From Hassallia sp050875635 (GTDB lineage: Bacteria; Cyanobacteriota; Cyanobacteriia; Cyanobacteriales; Nostocaceae), in the NCBI RefSeq assembly GCF_050875635.1, contig NZ_JBPAOH010000026.1, positions 1-64,000 of the forward strand: DNA of 64,000 nucleotides, in the 5' to 3' direction. The notes under the pieces were generated by a model, which had not been told where the DNA came from, made no database searches, and saw only the letters and a list, made by a program, of their open reading frames with translations. A program made the translations under genes and the position numbers. Positions 18,053 to 26,224 of this stretch are shown piece after piece. Position 1 is the first letter of the stretch. Each line of letters begins with the position of its first letter.

Positions 18053-19067
18053 AGAAAATCATAAAACCAAGTACAAAGATGTTGACAGTAAGCGGTATTT
18101 AGCTGAAATTCGCTCCTTATACGATGATTGGCACAAGCAAAATACAAATTTAATCGGTCCCGGTGTAACGCCATCTGAGAGTGATATAGAAACTGTTAGA
18201 CAGCGTGTAGCTCTTTTTGAAGAATATAAAAATTTTATCGACAAACAGCACTATGCTGAAAAATTTGACTCTAGATCGAATTTACATTCCAGTGCTTTAG
18301 AAGAGTTTTTATATTATTTATTTAAGGATATAGTTAGTGATTTTGGAGAGCGTGCGTTAATAGGAAAATCTCATACATTCAAGGATATTTTCTTCGCAGC
18401 TCCCAGTTATGCAAAAATGTTAGAGACACCTTATGCAAGAATTGAAAAAAAGGATCATGATTTTGTTATAGGAGTCACGGTTTTAGCCTCTTTGCAGACG
18501 AGTAAATCTGGTTTATCAAGAATACAAGATGATTTAGATTCGCAGAAACAGACCGAAGTCGTAAATGATCCAGTAGAAAAAGCTTCGGAGATTCTCAAAG
18601 AATTAGACCAAAACCAAGATAAGACAATAGAGAGCATTTTAGTACCTGCTGAAAGCTTATCGGCGTTTAGTGAAACTTTAAATGCAGGTGATTCAGAAGA
18701 GCATTTCTTTGATATTCCTGTCGTGGCGATAGAATGCAAAACTTATCTTGATAAGACAATGTTAGAAGGTTCATCTAGAGCTGCTGAAGAAGTCAAGGCT
18801 TGAAACCCAAACGGATTATATATTGTGGTGATGGAGTGGCTCAAGCTTTCGGATGCAGTCAATTTACGAAAGTACAAGGTAGATCAAATTTATGTCTTAC
18901 GAAAACAAAAAAATACTGACAGAGAATATAGATACCTTGATAAGTATATTAAAAATCCAATTGATCCTAATGTAGTGTGGCATTTGTTTTCTACTGTGCG
19001 GACACATTTAACCACAGATTGGGCAGGTGGGGTAGAGCAAGGACTTCAACGTGGTTGGCTAATTTAA
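18021..19067 (+). pseudogene. Type II restriction endonuclease (Bpu10I-like) interrupted by in-frame TGA
   Basis: The first open segment (18021-18803, 260 residues) ends at TGA just after SSRAAEEVKA. The same frame then continues without another stop for 88 codons (18804-19067), reading NPNGLYIVVMEWLKLSDAVN and ending VEQGLQRGWLI, which completes the fold expected after the nuclease core. That core is visible just before the stop: VVAIECKTYLDKTMLEG, a PD-(D/E)xK-type strand E-x-K (ECK) resembling Bpu10I family enzymes from memory. One CGA to TGA transition would explain the break. Single genes in annotation pipelines would appear as 18021-18803 and 18825-19067. The enzyme is probably inactive unless TGA is read through. 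The adjoining methyltransferase is intact. Confidence 0.72.
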
Positions 19068-19092
19068 TAGCCTCGTTATTTGCAATAAATTT

Positions 19093-20334
19093 CTAAACCA
19101 ACAGATAAACCAAAACTAAAGTACATACAGTTAACGGTGCCCCAAAGCGCAAATGCTCCCAAAAAGTCAGCTTGTAACCTAACTCGTTTGCAGCTTCTGC
19201 GACTATTAAGTTAGCAACGGAACCAAATAAAGTTAGATTACCAGCTAAAGTTGATCCGGCTGCTAGTAACAGCCAGGAATGTGTATCATGTTTAGGAATT
19301 AATGGTTGCAGTAAAAGTACCGCTGGAACATTAGAAATTAAATTAGACAAGATAGCTGTCACCCCCAATAAACTAGCAGCAGAGTTAATTGCATGAGTGA
19401 ATGGCTGCAATAAATTTAACTTTTGCGTCACTCTTGTCAAGATAAAGAGTCCAGAAAACATTACCAACAGATTCCAATCCACTTTTTTGAGGATGCGCTG
19501 TGGCTTGACTCGGCGAGTGATTAGCAATAAACTAGCAGCAACTAAGGCAGATTCTGTTAGAGGTAAGCCGGCAACAAAAGCAATGAGTAAGCCGGTGGTG
19601 ATGATTAAAGTTTTTTGATATAGCGGTTTGAAAATACGTGTTTTTGTGGTATTCAAATTATCGCACGCTTGAAGCGATACCTGCGGCACACTCCGTGAAC
19701 GCACTTCTGGATAAAGCAACCACAGCAATTCTATCTGAATTATCAAGCCAATCACGGCAACTGGAATTAATGCCCGTAAAAACTCTAAATAGCCAATACC
19801 GGAAAACGAGCCAATCAATATATTTTGTGGATTTCCGCTCAAAGTTGCCACCGAGCCAATATTAGTTGCTCCCGCAACAGCTAGTAAATAAGGAATCGGA
19901 TTTAAACCCAAAGCTTGAGTCAAGCTTAATGTTAATGGTGTAAAAATCAGCGCTATCGTGTCATTGAGAAAAATCGCGGAGAGGATACCACTGCCAAAAG
20001 TTAAGGCTATTAATATACCTAGAGGACTGCGGGTAAAACTCAACAACACCGACAGTGCCTGGGGAAAAAATCCTGCATAGGCTAAATTAGCGTTGACTAC
20101 CATCATGCTCAAAAGAAACACGATGGTTTTCGCATCAATTGCTTCCCACGCTTCGTGTAAAGTCACCACACCCAAAGCAATTAGAAAGGCAGATCCAACT
20201 AAAGCGATCGTCGCACGGTTCATCCGTAACCCAGGTAGGCTACCCAACGCTAACCCTAAGTAAGTCAACCCTAATACGCTATAAATTCCATATTTAAGGA
20301 CAATCACTTTTTTACCGAAGACTGGGAACAACAA
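19093..20334 (-). CDS. Anion/cation permease of the ArsB-NhaD (ion transporter) superfamily
   Basis: 413 residues with about ten hydrophobic segments. Signature stretches SAIFLNDTIALIFTPL and GATNIGSVATLSGNPQNILIG, repeated in the second half as SNLISNVPAVLLLQPL and AAGSTLAGNLTLFGSVANLI, are typical of the inverted-repeat ArsB/NhaD/CitM transporters that move anions or Na+/H+. Substrate (arsenite, dicarboxylate, sulfate) is not readable. The start is uncertain; a GTG within the first ten codons is possible. It stands alone, convergent with the R-M remnant, and its upstream region is repeat DNA. Confidence 0.8.
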   Translation of the reverse strand: MLFPVFGKKVIVLKYGIYSVLGLTYLGLALGSLPGLRMNRATIALVGSAFLIALGVVTLHEAWEAIDAKTIVFLLSMMVVNANLAYAGFFPQALSVLLSFTRSPLGILIALTFGSGILSAIFLNDTIALIFTPLTLSLTQALGLNPIPYLLAVAGATNIGSVATLSGNPQNILIGSFSGIGYLEFLRALIPVAVIGLIIQIELLWLLYPEVRSRSVPQVSLQACDNLNTTKTRIFKPLYQKTLIITTGLLIAFVAGLPLTESALVAASLLLITRRVKPQRILKKVDWNLLVMFSGLFILTRVTQKLNLLQPFTHAINSAASLLGVTAILSNLISNVPAVLLLQPLIPKHDTHSWLLLAAGSTLAGNLTLFGSVANLIVAEAANELGYKLTFWEHLRFGAPLTVCTLVLVYLLV

Positions 20335-20335
20335 A

Positions 20336-20605
20336 TTGGGAATTGGGGACTAGGGGATGGGGACAAGGCAGACAAGGGGACAAGGGGACAAGGCAGACAA
20401 GGCAGACAAGGCAGACAAGGGGACAAGGGGAAAGAATTATTACCAATGACGCCAGGTGCACGGCTGCCGGGAAACCCTTGCGGCAGTCGCTCATGGGGGA
20501 AACCCCCAAGACCGCGCTGCCTTACCAACGCACTGGCTCCCCAATGCCCAATGCCCACGTTCCCACGTTCCCAATTCCCAATTCCCAATTCCCAATTCGC
20601 AAATT
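20336..20605. repeat. GACAAGG and CCCAATTC tandem repeat arrays
   Basis: Units of GGCAGACAAGG/GGGGACAAGG (20350-20440), an interrupted middle with the stem-loop-rich CCGGGAAACCCTTGCGGC segment, and CCCAATTC/CCCAATGCC units (20535-20600). Several open frames cross it in both directions but encode only repeat peptides. Confidence 0.7.
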
Positions 20606-20916
20606 CCAGTAAAAATACTGGCACAAACGACTTGCATTAAATTTTGTAAATGTTACAATAAAACCTGTCTAAAGGCAGATGTCTTTATTAAAATTTAAAC
20701 TGTGTCAAGTTATCAACAAGATAGGACTAGTACAGTTCCTATTTTTGGAAAAGTGCGGTTAACTTGACGTAGTAACAAATAGATTCTGATTCAAGTAGCT
20801 ACCTAAACATCAGAGTGTGTCTAAGTCAAAACACGATTTTCGTTTGAAAGTAATTTACACCTTGTAGAGAGTCATCGGACAGTTCTGTGACCCTCACAAA
20901 CACAGAGGAGCGAACC

Positions 20917-21294
20917 ATGAAGGTATTTCATAGTACCACGCCAAAGATTTTTTTAGCAAGCTGGGTATCGTTAAATCCCGCAAATGCATCTGACACTAAC
21001 GTAACCGCGCTGTACAGTCGTTCCTCAGAGCCTGACCGTGACATTCTTCAACCACTGCGGCTGTGGATAGACAATATTAAAGTAAGCGATCGCACTTTTG
21101 CTCACCGCTTGTGCAAATTAATTCCGGCTCAATGTCCCTTTGAGCGCAATGTGAAATTATTCGGTAAAACCTTATTTCATATTCCACCGATGTGTAAGCT
21201 CAACCCCTTATATGAAGAAGTGGTTGGATTACGCTTCCGAGCGCTGTGCTATCTAGCCGATGATTGCGGCGAGGATATATCACAGTACTGTTAA
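20917..21294 (+). CDS. Mo-dependent nitrogenase C-terminal domain protein
   Basis: 125 residues from ATG 20917, chosen because GAGGAG (20905-20910) lies 6 bases upstream; an in-frame ATG-like start at 20887 has none. Residues 45-125 (LWIDNIKVSDRTFAHRLCKL, IPAQCPFERNVKLFG, IPPMCKLNPLYEEVVGLRF, and the final LADDCGEDISQYC) match the small cyanobacterial domain named after the C-terminus of Mo-dependent nitrogenase proteins. Five conserved cysteines are present, but metal binding is not shown. The name does not imply nitrogenase activity. Many copies occur in heterocystous cyanobacteria, and no nif gene is nearby. Confidence 0.8.
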   Translation: MKVFHSTTPKIFLASWVSLNPANASDTNVTALYSRSSEPDRDILQPLRLWIDNIKVSDRTFAHRLCKLIPAQCPFERNVKLFGKTLFHIPPMCKLNPLYEEVVGLRFRALCYLADDCGEDISQYC

Positions 21295-21302
21295 TAATGA
21301 AA

Positions 21303-21357
21303 GGCGCGGTAGAGACGTTCCGGGGGCGGTAGAGACGTTCCGGTGGAACGTCTCTAC
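21303..21357. repeat. GTAGAGACGTTCC palindromic repeat, possible bidirectional terminator
   Basis: GTAGAGACGTTCC (21329-21341), GGT loop and GGAACGTCTCTAC (21345-21357) make a perfect 13-bp stem followed by TATTTTTTTC. A further half copy precedes it at 21309. It lies between convergent genes, touching the stop codon of the caspase-like gene. A related hairpin occurs at 32672-32700. Confidence 0.7.
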
Positions 21358-23261
21358 TATTTTTTTCGCCATTTTTGAATCGCTGTTTGAGCTTCTTCGT
21401 AAGGAGCTGTTACCTCTGGAACTAAAGTAGCGGTTTCAATTGCGGCTTTGAATTCGCCTCTAGCGGCACGCTTTTTGGCGAGAGATAAAATTATTTGACT
21501 CCATTTATTCATCGATTTTTGCGCTTCATCGAAGCCGGGTTGACCGGGTGATACTTTCTTCGCTACTTCGATCGCCCGATTGTAGGTAGATGCTTGTCCG
21601 GGTTGAATTAAGCCGTTAGCTGCGTCTAAAACGGTGCTATTACTAACATACTGCTTTGCTTCTAACCGCCACTGAGTAATTGCAGCTTGAGCTTTGGGAT
21701 AATTTGGCTCGCTTTTGGTGATTAATGCAGCAGCGGCGATCGCACTGCTATATTGTTTTTGCTTGGCTCGACCCTCCGCTAAATCTAAAATCATCTGACT
21801 CCAAATCTTAATATTCTCCTGAGCTTGATCGTAAAGCGGTTCGCCAGCTTTGATTTTCCGAGCAGTAAGAATCGCCATTCTTAAGTCGCTAGCTTGAGTT
21901 TGTCTGAGCGACTTTTTCGCCAAATCTAATACAGCTTGGTTTCGCTGTTGCGACTTGGAAATGAAAGCTGTTTGCGAGTTTGGTTGATTTTTTGGTGTAA
22001 CTGGTGCGGTTGTTTCGGAAATAGAGCGGACAGTTGGTGTTTTGACCACATTTATGTCACTCTTGGCAGTATTAGATGCTTTTGGCAATATTTCCGCAAA
22101 TCTAAATCCTGTCTTATTGCGGACACAAATTAGCACGATTGAAGTTAGTACCATTGTGGTGCCGACACCCCACAATACAAGCTGTTTCCACAATCGAGCA
22201 TATCTCCTTCTTTTTTGGGGAAAGTTCGTTGTGTGAGAAGCAGATAATTGAGAGACGTAGGGTTCAGGTGAAGGGATGAATCTTCTACCTGTAGTTGTCT
22301 GTTTTGAATCCTGGGTAGAAATATCCTCTGACGTTGCTTGACCTCCTCCAAAGCTGCGTGATATAGAACTTATAGTTGGGGCTTCTCCCCAGGTTAGTGG
22401 CTCAAGTGGAACTTGTTGTAATTGAGCCGAATCTCTGAAAGAATTTTCTTGGAGCGAGGGAGCTGAAACTGCAACAGCAAAGATTTCTTCTGTAGGAAAA
22501 ATTGAGGCTTCGTCACTGTCGCTTGTCTGAGCTTGGTAAGGTAAGATTTGTTGCGGTTTTGATGGAATAATCACAACAGGATTTTGTGTCGGACGCCAGT
22601 AGTGTTGAGAAAATTCTGGCGTGCGGAGGCTCAAATAATTTTTTAACTCTGTTAAGCTGCTACCATGACCGGAATGCAAAGCTGCTAACAACGCTTCGGT
22701 AAAGATTCCGTGACCGAGTTCGTTACTTTCGTAAGAGAATTGTTCGCTTTGACAAGAAAGAATTGTGGCAATTTGTAGTTCTTGCGCTAGGTCTAAAGTT
22801 TCTTTCCCAACAAGAGTATTTCCTTGAGCGCCAAAAGTGCGGTTGATATCGAATACTAGGACAACATTCAAGTTCGCAAATTGCAAACTTTGCATCAGCG
22901 ATCGCACTTGTATCCCAGTATGAAGCACCTCAGCCGGATTTCCTTCTTGTGGCATTAAATAATCGTTGCCGTTGTAATTAACTCCGTAACCGCTAAAGAA
23001 CAACCATACATAATCTTGCGGTTGCCAAAAATTGGCTACCAAATCCTCAAGCAAAACGAGAATATTTTCTTTGCTGGGATAGGTCGATCTATTGCCAATA
23101 GGTGGCGAAGTATCTGTCATCAACAGACACTGTTGCGACGAAAAACCCGCTTGTGTAACGAAAAAATCTAAGACTGCCTCAGCATCTGCTTGAGCGCAAC
23201 CTAAAGGCTGAAAGAATTGATATTGATTGATGCCTATAGCGATCGCCCAATGATTTGCCAT
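21357..23261 (-). CDS. Caspase-like (peptidase C14/orthocaspase) protein with substituted catalytic residues
   Basis: 634 residues. Residues 1-230 are a caspase-like fold (HWAIAIGINQYQ start). At the His position the motif reads FSGYGVNYNGNDYLMP, Tyr replacing His, and at the Cys position VLVFDINRTFGAQ, Asn replacing Cys. Both members of the His-Cys dyad are therefore lost (a YN-type variant). Residues 230-360 are a Ser/Thr/Gln-rich linker, about 365-388 is one membrane segment (LVLWGVGTTMVLTSIVLICV), and 430-634 hold three repeats of the type AQENIKIWSQMILDLAEGRA / AAIAAA. It is probably a membrane-anchored, non-proteolytic scaffold or regulator. Confidence 0.82.
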   Translation of the reverse strand: MANHWAIAIGINQYQFFQPLGCAQADAEAVLDFFVTQAGFSSQQCLLMTDTSPPIGNRSTYPSKENILVLLEDLVANFWQPQDYVWLFFSGYGVNYNGNDYLMPQEGNPAEVLHTGIQVRSLMQSLQFANLNVVLVFDINRTFGAQGNTLVGKETLDLAQELQIATILSCQSEQFSYESNELGHGIFTEALLAALHSGHGSSLTELKNYLSLRTPEFSQHYWRPTQNPVVIIPSKPQQILPYQAQTSDSDEASIFPTEEIFAVAVSAPSLQENSFRDSAQLQQVPLEPLTWGEAPTISSISRSFGGGQATSEDISTQDSKQTTTGRRFIPSPEPYVSQLSASHTTNFPQKRRRYARLWKQLVLWGVGTTMVLTSIVLICVRNKTGFRFAEILPKASNTAKSDINVVKTPTVRSISETTAPVTPKNQPNSQTAFISKSQQRNQAVLDLAKKSLRQTQASDLRMAILTARKIKAGEPLYDQAQENIKIWSQMILDLAEGRAKQKQYSSAIAAAALITKSEPNYPKAQAAITQWRLEAKQYVSNSTVLDAANGLIQPGQASTYNRAIEVAKKVSPGQPGFDEAQKSMNKWSQIILSLAKKRAARGEFKAAIETATLVPEVTAPYEEAQTAIQKWRKK

Positions 23262-23457
23262 CGCGCTTTTTCTACTTATTGTTTACTTGCATAAAATTGC
23301 GGTTGGCTTTGCTGAAAAAACAAGGCTAACCTATGTCATATACTTCAGGTGATTCTGAATGAGTCTTCCGAGCAAGTGTAATTTTTCTTACATGAATTTC
23401 ATTAAAAATACTTTCGCTGATTTCAAATTACAAATCATCAGTAAGGAGCATAAAGTT

Positions 23458-24054
23458 ATGAGCAGAAGTGTTGCTCACCAACTATCATCCATCATTCCCT
23501 TTCCAGTTATTAGCCAAATTGCCAAACAAATCCGGATAGTTCCTTTAATTGTTTTGCTTGGTACTGCAATTCCGGTTTGGGTTGTGTGTGAAGCGATCGC
23601 GCCGCAGAGTGTGCAAGCTTATACCGCCAGAGTTGACTTAGCGATTGATGCCTTACCAGAGGAAAACTACGAAACCATCATCATAAGGGCGGAAGCGGCA
23701 GCTAGGGCAGCGGCTCAACGCAGCTTTGACCAAGATATTTTAGTTACAGACGTTTCCGTAGTTGTATCCGCGCAAAATTATGGGGCGATCGCTCCAGTTT
23801 TGACATTAGAAGTTAGTCGTCCGCAATGGCGAAATCGCCCCGATCCGCAAGTTTGGGCAACTTACTTTAAAACTGCGCGATCGCTTTTATTTTTTGGACG
23901 AGATTCCACAACCACAAATTCTCCTCCAGCAGTTCCTCCTAGCGCCACACCAGCCCCACAACCACCTGCAACCCCCGATTTGAACAAAACCCCACAACCT
24001 ACCAATATTCCCTTAGTTCCACCTCCTCTAGCGAACCCGGAACCGAAGCGTTGA
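23458..24054 (+). CDS. Exported or membrane-anchored hypothetical protein with proline-rich tail
   Basis: 198 residues from ATG 23458, chosen because AAGGAG (23443-23448) is 9 bases upstream; a longer frame starts at 23359 without one. An N-terminal hydrophobic segment (VPLIVLLGTAIPVWVVCEAIA) ends near a possible signal cleavage at VQAYT. The middle (65-135) is a small domain (YETIIIRAEAAARAAAQRSF, then TDVSVVVSAQ, APVLTLEVSR) seen in cyanobacterial conserved proteins. The last 50 residues are mostly Pro/Thr/Ala. Function unknown. Divergent from the caspase-like gene with about 200 bases between. Confidence 0.6.
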   Translation: MSRSVAHQLSSIIPFPVISQIAKQIRIVPLIVLLGTAIPVWVVCEAIAPQSVQAYTARVDLAIDALPEENYETIIIRAEAAARAAAQRSFDQDILVTDVSVVVSAQNYGAIAPVLTLEVSRPQWRNRPDPQVWATYFKTARSLLFFGRDSTTTNSPPAVPPSATPAPQPPATPDLNKTPQPTNIPLVPPPLANPEPKR

Positions 24055-24055
24055 C

Positions 24056-24205
24056 ATGGAGGAGTGGGGGAGTGGGGGAGTGGGGGAGTGGGGGAGTGGG
24101 GGAGTGGAGACAAGGGGACAAGGGAGACAAGGGAGACAAGGAGAATTTTTGAATAATACTCCCCAAGTTGTCCCCCTCCCCCCCTCCCCCCCTCTCCCCA
24201 TTCCC
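24056..24205. repeat. GGAGTGGG and GACAAGG tandem repeats
   Basis: Seven to eight GGGGGAGT units (24058-24105), then GACAAGGGA units (24107-24142), then CCCCCTCCC-type units (24165-24205). Lies between convergent genes. Confidence 0.7.
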
Positions 24206-24207
24206 CA

Positions 24208-25188
24208 TTACCTAGCTTTCGGTACAAATATCAAGTAAGTACCTCCCAATCCTTCAACAATTGTGCGGGTATTTGCCGTCATCATTTTCTGGTAGGTTTC
24301 CCCTTCGCTTCCTGGTTCACCCAAACTATCGGTAAAAAGTTCCCTTTGGGAAACTTTGACTCTCGCTTGTCTTGCTACAGACTCTATTAAGTTGGGGTTA
24401 ATTGTCGTTTCGGCAAAAATTGTCGGCACTCTCGCTTGCTTGATATTATTCACTAAGCTTTTGACTCGTGCATCTGTTGGTTTTCCTTCGGTGCTGATGC
24501 CTGACAAAGTGCCTTTTAATGAAAGACCGTAAGCAGAAGCATAATAACCCATTGCATTATGGATGGTAACTAATTCGCGTTGATTGGCAGGAATAGTTGT
24601 AATTGTTGACTTAACCCAACTATCGAGCTGAGTTAGCTCACTTTTGATTTGTCGCGAATTACTGCTATAAAGCGCTGCATTTTCTGGTGAGACTTTTTCT
24701 AGGTTGCGGCTGATGACGTCCACCATTGCGATCGCATTTTTGACATTATGCCAAACATGAGGATCGTTTACCTTTTTACCTTGCTGAAACTGTTGCGGTT
24801 TGGGAACCGCAACTTGACCGACTGCAATTTTCGGTGTACGGTTTTTACTAGCTTTAATCAATCTAATCAAACTCGGTTCCAGATTGTAACCGTTGTATAA
24901 AATAAGCACTGCCGTCTGCATCGCTTCCCGGTCTTCCTGCTTAGGTTGATAAACGTGCGGATCTGCTCCTGGGGGAATCAAGCAGGTAAGATTAACTGAG
25001 TTTCCCGCTACTTGTCTAGTAAAATCACACAGTATGCTTGTAGTCGCTACTACTTGAGGCAAATTATTATTTCTACTATCGGTTTGCGTGAAAGCGGTGT
25101 TTGTATTTTGATTACACCCAACCAATCCAATCGCTAGAACAAGAAAAGCTATTCGCAAGGAATTAGTTGATGGTATTGGTTTTGACAT
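24208..25188 (-). CDS. znuA: Metal ABC transporter substrate-binding lipoprotein (ZnuA type)
   Basis: About 326 residues; ATG 25188 is preceded by AGGAGT at 6 bases. An N-terminal hydrophobic segment ends in the lipobox LVGC (Cys at about 25), so it is membrane-anchored by lipid. Cluster A-I family metal ligands: His in GADPHVYQP, His in NDPHVWHNV, His in LVTIHNAMGYYA, and acid in FTDSLGEPGS. The loop between the first two His is short and not His-rich, so Zn and Mn both fit by sequence. A Zur-box-like palindrome 28 bases upstream favours zinc. No permease or ATPase gene is beside it, so it is either an orphan receptor or its partners are elsewhere. Confidence 0.87.
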   Translation of the reverse strand: MSKPIPSTNSLRIAFLVLAIGLVGCNQNTNTAFTQTDSRNNNLPQVVATTSILCDFTRQVAGNSVNLTCLIPPGADPHVYQPKQEDREAMQTAVLILYNGYNLEPSLIRLIKASKNRTPKIAVGQVAVPKPQQFQQGKKVNDPHVWHNVKNAIAMVDVISRNLEKVSPENAALYSSNSRQIKSELTQLDSWVKSTITTIPANQRELVTIHNAMGYYASAYGLSLKGTLSGISTEGKPTDARVKSLVNNIKQARVPTIFAETTINPNLIESVARQARVKVSQRELFTDSLGEPGSEGETYQKMMTANTRTIVEGLGGTYLIFVPKAR

Positions 25189-25215
25189 CACTAACTCCTA
25201 TCTGCGCTACAATAA

Positions 25216-25230
25216 CGATAATCTTTATCA
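25216..25230. promoter_or_regulatory. Zur-box-like palindrome upstream of znuA
   Basis: CGATAATCTTTATCA fits the cyanobacterial 7-1-7 pattern TGATAATNATTATCA at 12 of 14 defined positions. It lies 28 bases before the znuA start. The arms GATAA/TTATC are perfectly symmetric. Confidence 0.7.
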
Positions 25231-25430
25231 TGAACGTGAAGTGAAATCCCAGCGTTTTTAAAACTTGGTTGTCAAATACTGAAGCGTTAACGCACTCATA
25301 CAAGTTGATTTGACAAACCAAGTCGGGCATCTGTTGGAAATTGTAGCAGCGACAGGACTTACCCAAGCAAAATAAATAAATAGGGGTACAGCGCGACGTT
25401 GTACCCCTACTACTCATAACTTATAACTTT

Positions 25431-25697
25431 TTAAATGCCTGCAAATGGTAGCTTACCTTGCAGTAGCTGAGAATTAGCTTTAACGCAAGTAGGGCAATTA
25501 CAACCAAGTTGATCTGTGATAGGATTAGATTCTTGAGTTAATGGTCTTACCGATTGGGAAATTGGTTGTGTAGAGACCAAAGTAACTTGAGCTTTAGCAG
25601 GTGCATTCACAATCGACGCTGCGGCAGGTAAGGCAAGCATGAATGCTGAAGCCACAACTACAGGAAAGGCAAGCAAAATAAGTTTTGCTATCTTCAT
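25431..25697 (-). CDS. Small exported protein with C-terminal CxCxxC motif (paralogue A)
   Basis: About 88 residues from ATG 25697 (MKIAKLILLAF); an in-frame ATG at 25760 adds 21 residues before the signal peptide. The hydrophobic signal LILLAFPVVVASAFMLALPA ends at AAAS. The mature part is short, Gln/Thr-rich, and ends with LGCNCPTCVKANSQLLQGKL. The GCxCxxC cluster, an A-x-x-Q, then G-x-L/P are shared with the proteins at 25790 and 34067. It sits 90 bases after the next CxCxxC gene and probably shares its Zur-controlled promoter. Function unknown; the motif suggests binding of a thiophilic metal such as zinc or copper. Confidence 0.65.
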   Translation of the reverse strand: MKIAKLILLAFPVVVASAFMLALPAAASIVNAPAKAQVTLVSTQPISQSVRPLTQESNPITDQLGCNCPTCVKANSQLLQGKLPFAGI

Positions 25698-25789
25698 AAA
25701 TTTATAGATTACAGAGGGGGTTGCAGATACAGCATACCCCAATAAATTGTTTAGCATCAACTCAGAAGAGTGAACGTTAAGAATTTGGC

Positions 25790-26089
25790 TTATTGAGGCT
25801 GAGGTAGACTACCTTGTAGCATTATTTGACTAGCAGCGGCTTGACAGCTAGAACAGGCGCAACCAAACATTTGAATGGCAACCTCTTTGATTTCACTAGA
25901 TTGGATGGTTGGGAATTCGGTGTCTTTTTTAGCCGCAGGTGCATTCACTGTTTGTTCAATAGATGGCTGCAACTTGGGAGTAGCTAAATCTTGAGGAGTT
26001 GCTTTTTTCGCAAAAGCTGGATTAACTGTTAGTAGGATTGCGCTAAAAAAGCTAGAAGAGCAAAGCAAAGTTAGTGCAAGTTTATTCAT
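25790..26089 (-). CDS. Small exported protein with C-terminal CxCxxC motif (paralogue B)
   Basis: About 99 residues from ATG 26089 (MNKLALTLLCSSS); an upstream in-frame ATG at 26101 is possible. A signal peptide with cleavage after NPAFA is clear. The C-terminus reads MFGCACSSCQAAASQIMLQG, the same GCxCxxC element, preceded by an acidic SSEIKEVAIQ helix that also occurs in paralogue C (SDEAIKLFGCDC). First gene of a two-gene unit with paralogue A. A Zur-box-like sequence lies 53 bases upstream. Unknown function; periplasmic or cell-surface metal binding under zinc shortage is my inference. Confidence 0.68.
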   Translation of the reverse strand: MNKLALTLLCSSSFFSAILLTVNPAFAKKATPQDLATPKLQPSIEQTVNAPAAKKDTEFPTIQSSEIKEVAIQMFGCACSSCQAAASQIMLQGSLPQPQ

Positions 26090-26141
26090 AACCGACATCA
26101 ATCAATAGAACTGATTTTAAGCTGAGTATAAGTGATAGCGT

Positions 26142-26156
26142 TGATAATTACCATTA
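26142..26156. promoter_or_regulatory. Zur-box-like sequence upstream of the CxCxxC gene pair
   Basis: TGATAATTACCATTA keeps a perfect left half (TGATAAT) and 4 of 7 right-half positions of the Zur consensus. It is weaker than the other three sites in this island, but its place 53 bases before the gene start fits. Confidence 0.45.
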
Positions 26157-26175
26157 AATTTCTCAGCTATAGTCC

Positions 26176-26202
26176 GTAGGGTGCGTTACTAACGCACCCT
26201 AC
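26176..26202. repeat. GTAGGGTGCGTT palindrome
   Basis: GTAGGGTGCGTT - ACT - AACGCACCCTAC forms a perfect 12-bp stem with a 3-base loop. Member of a family with 37427-37456 and 40781-40860. It lies between the WD40 gene stop and the CxCxxC promoter. Confidence 0.75.
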
Positions 26203-26224
26203 ATATTTTCCCCTCTTCCTTTAT

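Noticed and set aside
20304..20698. Several overlapping open frames near 20.5 kb
   Set aside because: All cover the GACAAGG/CCCAATTC arrays in both directions; none has a ribosome binding site.
25163..25417. Minus-strand frame upstream of znuA
   Set aside because: Overlaps the znuA start and the Zur-box-like site; reads as spacer.
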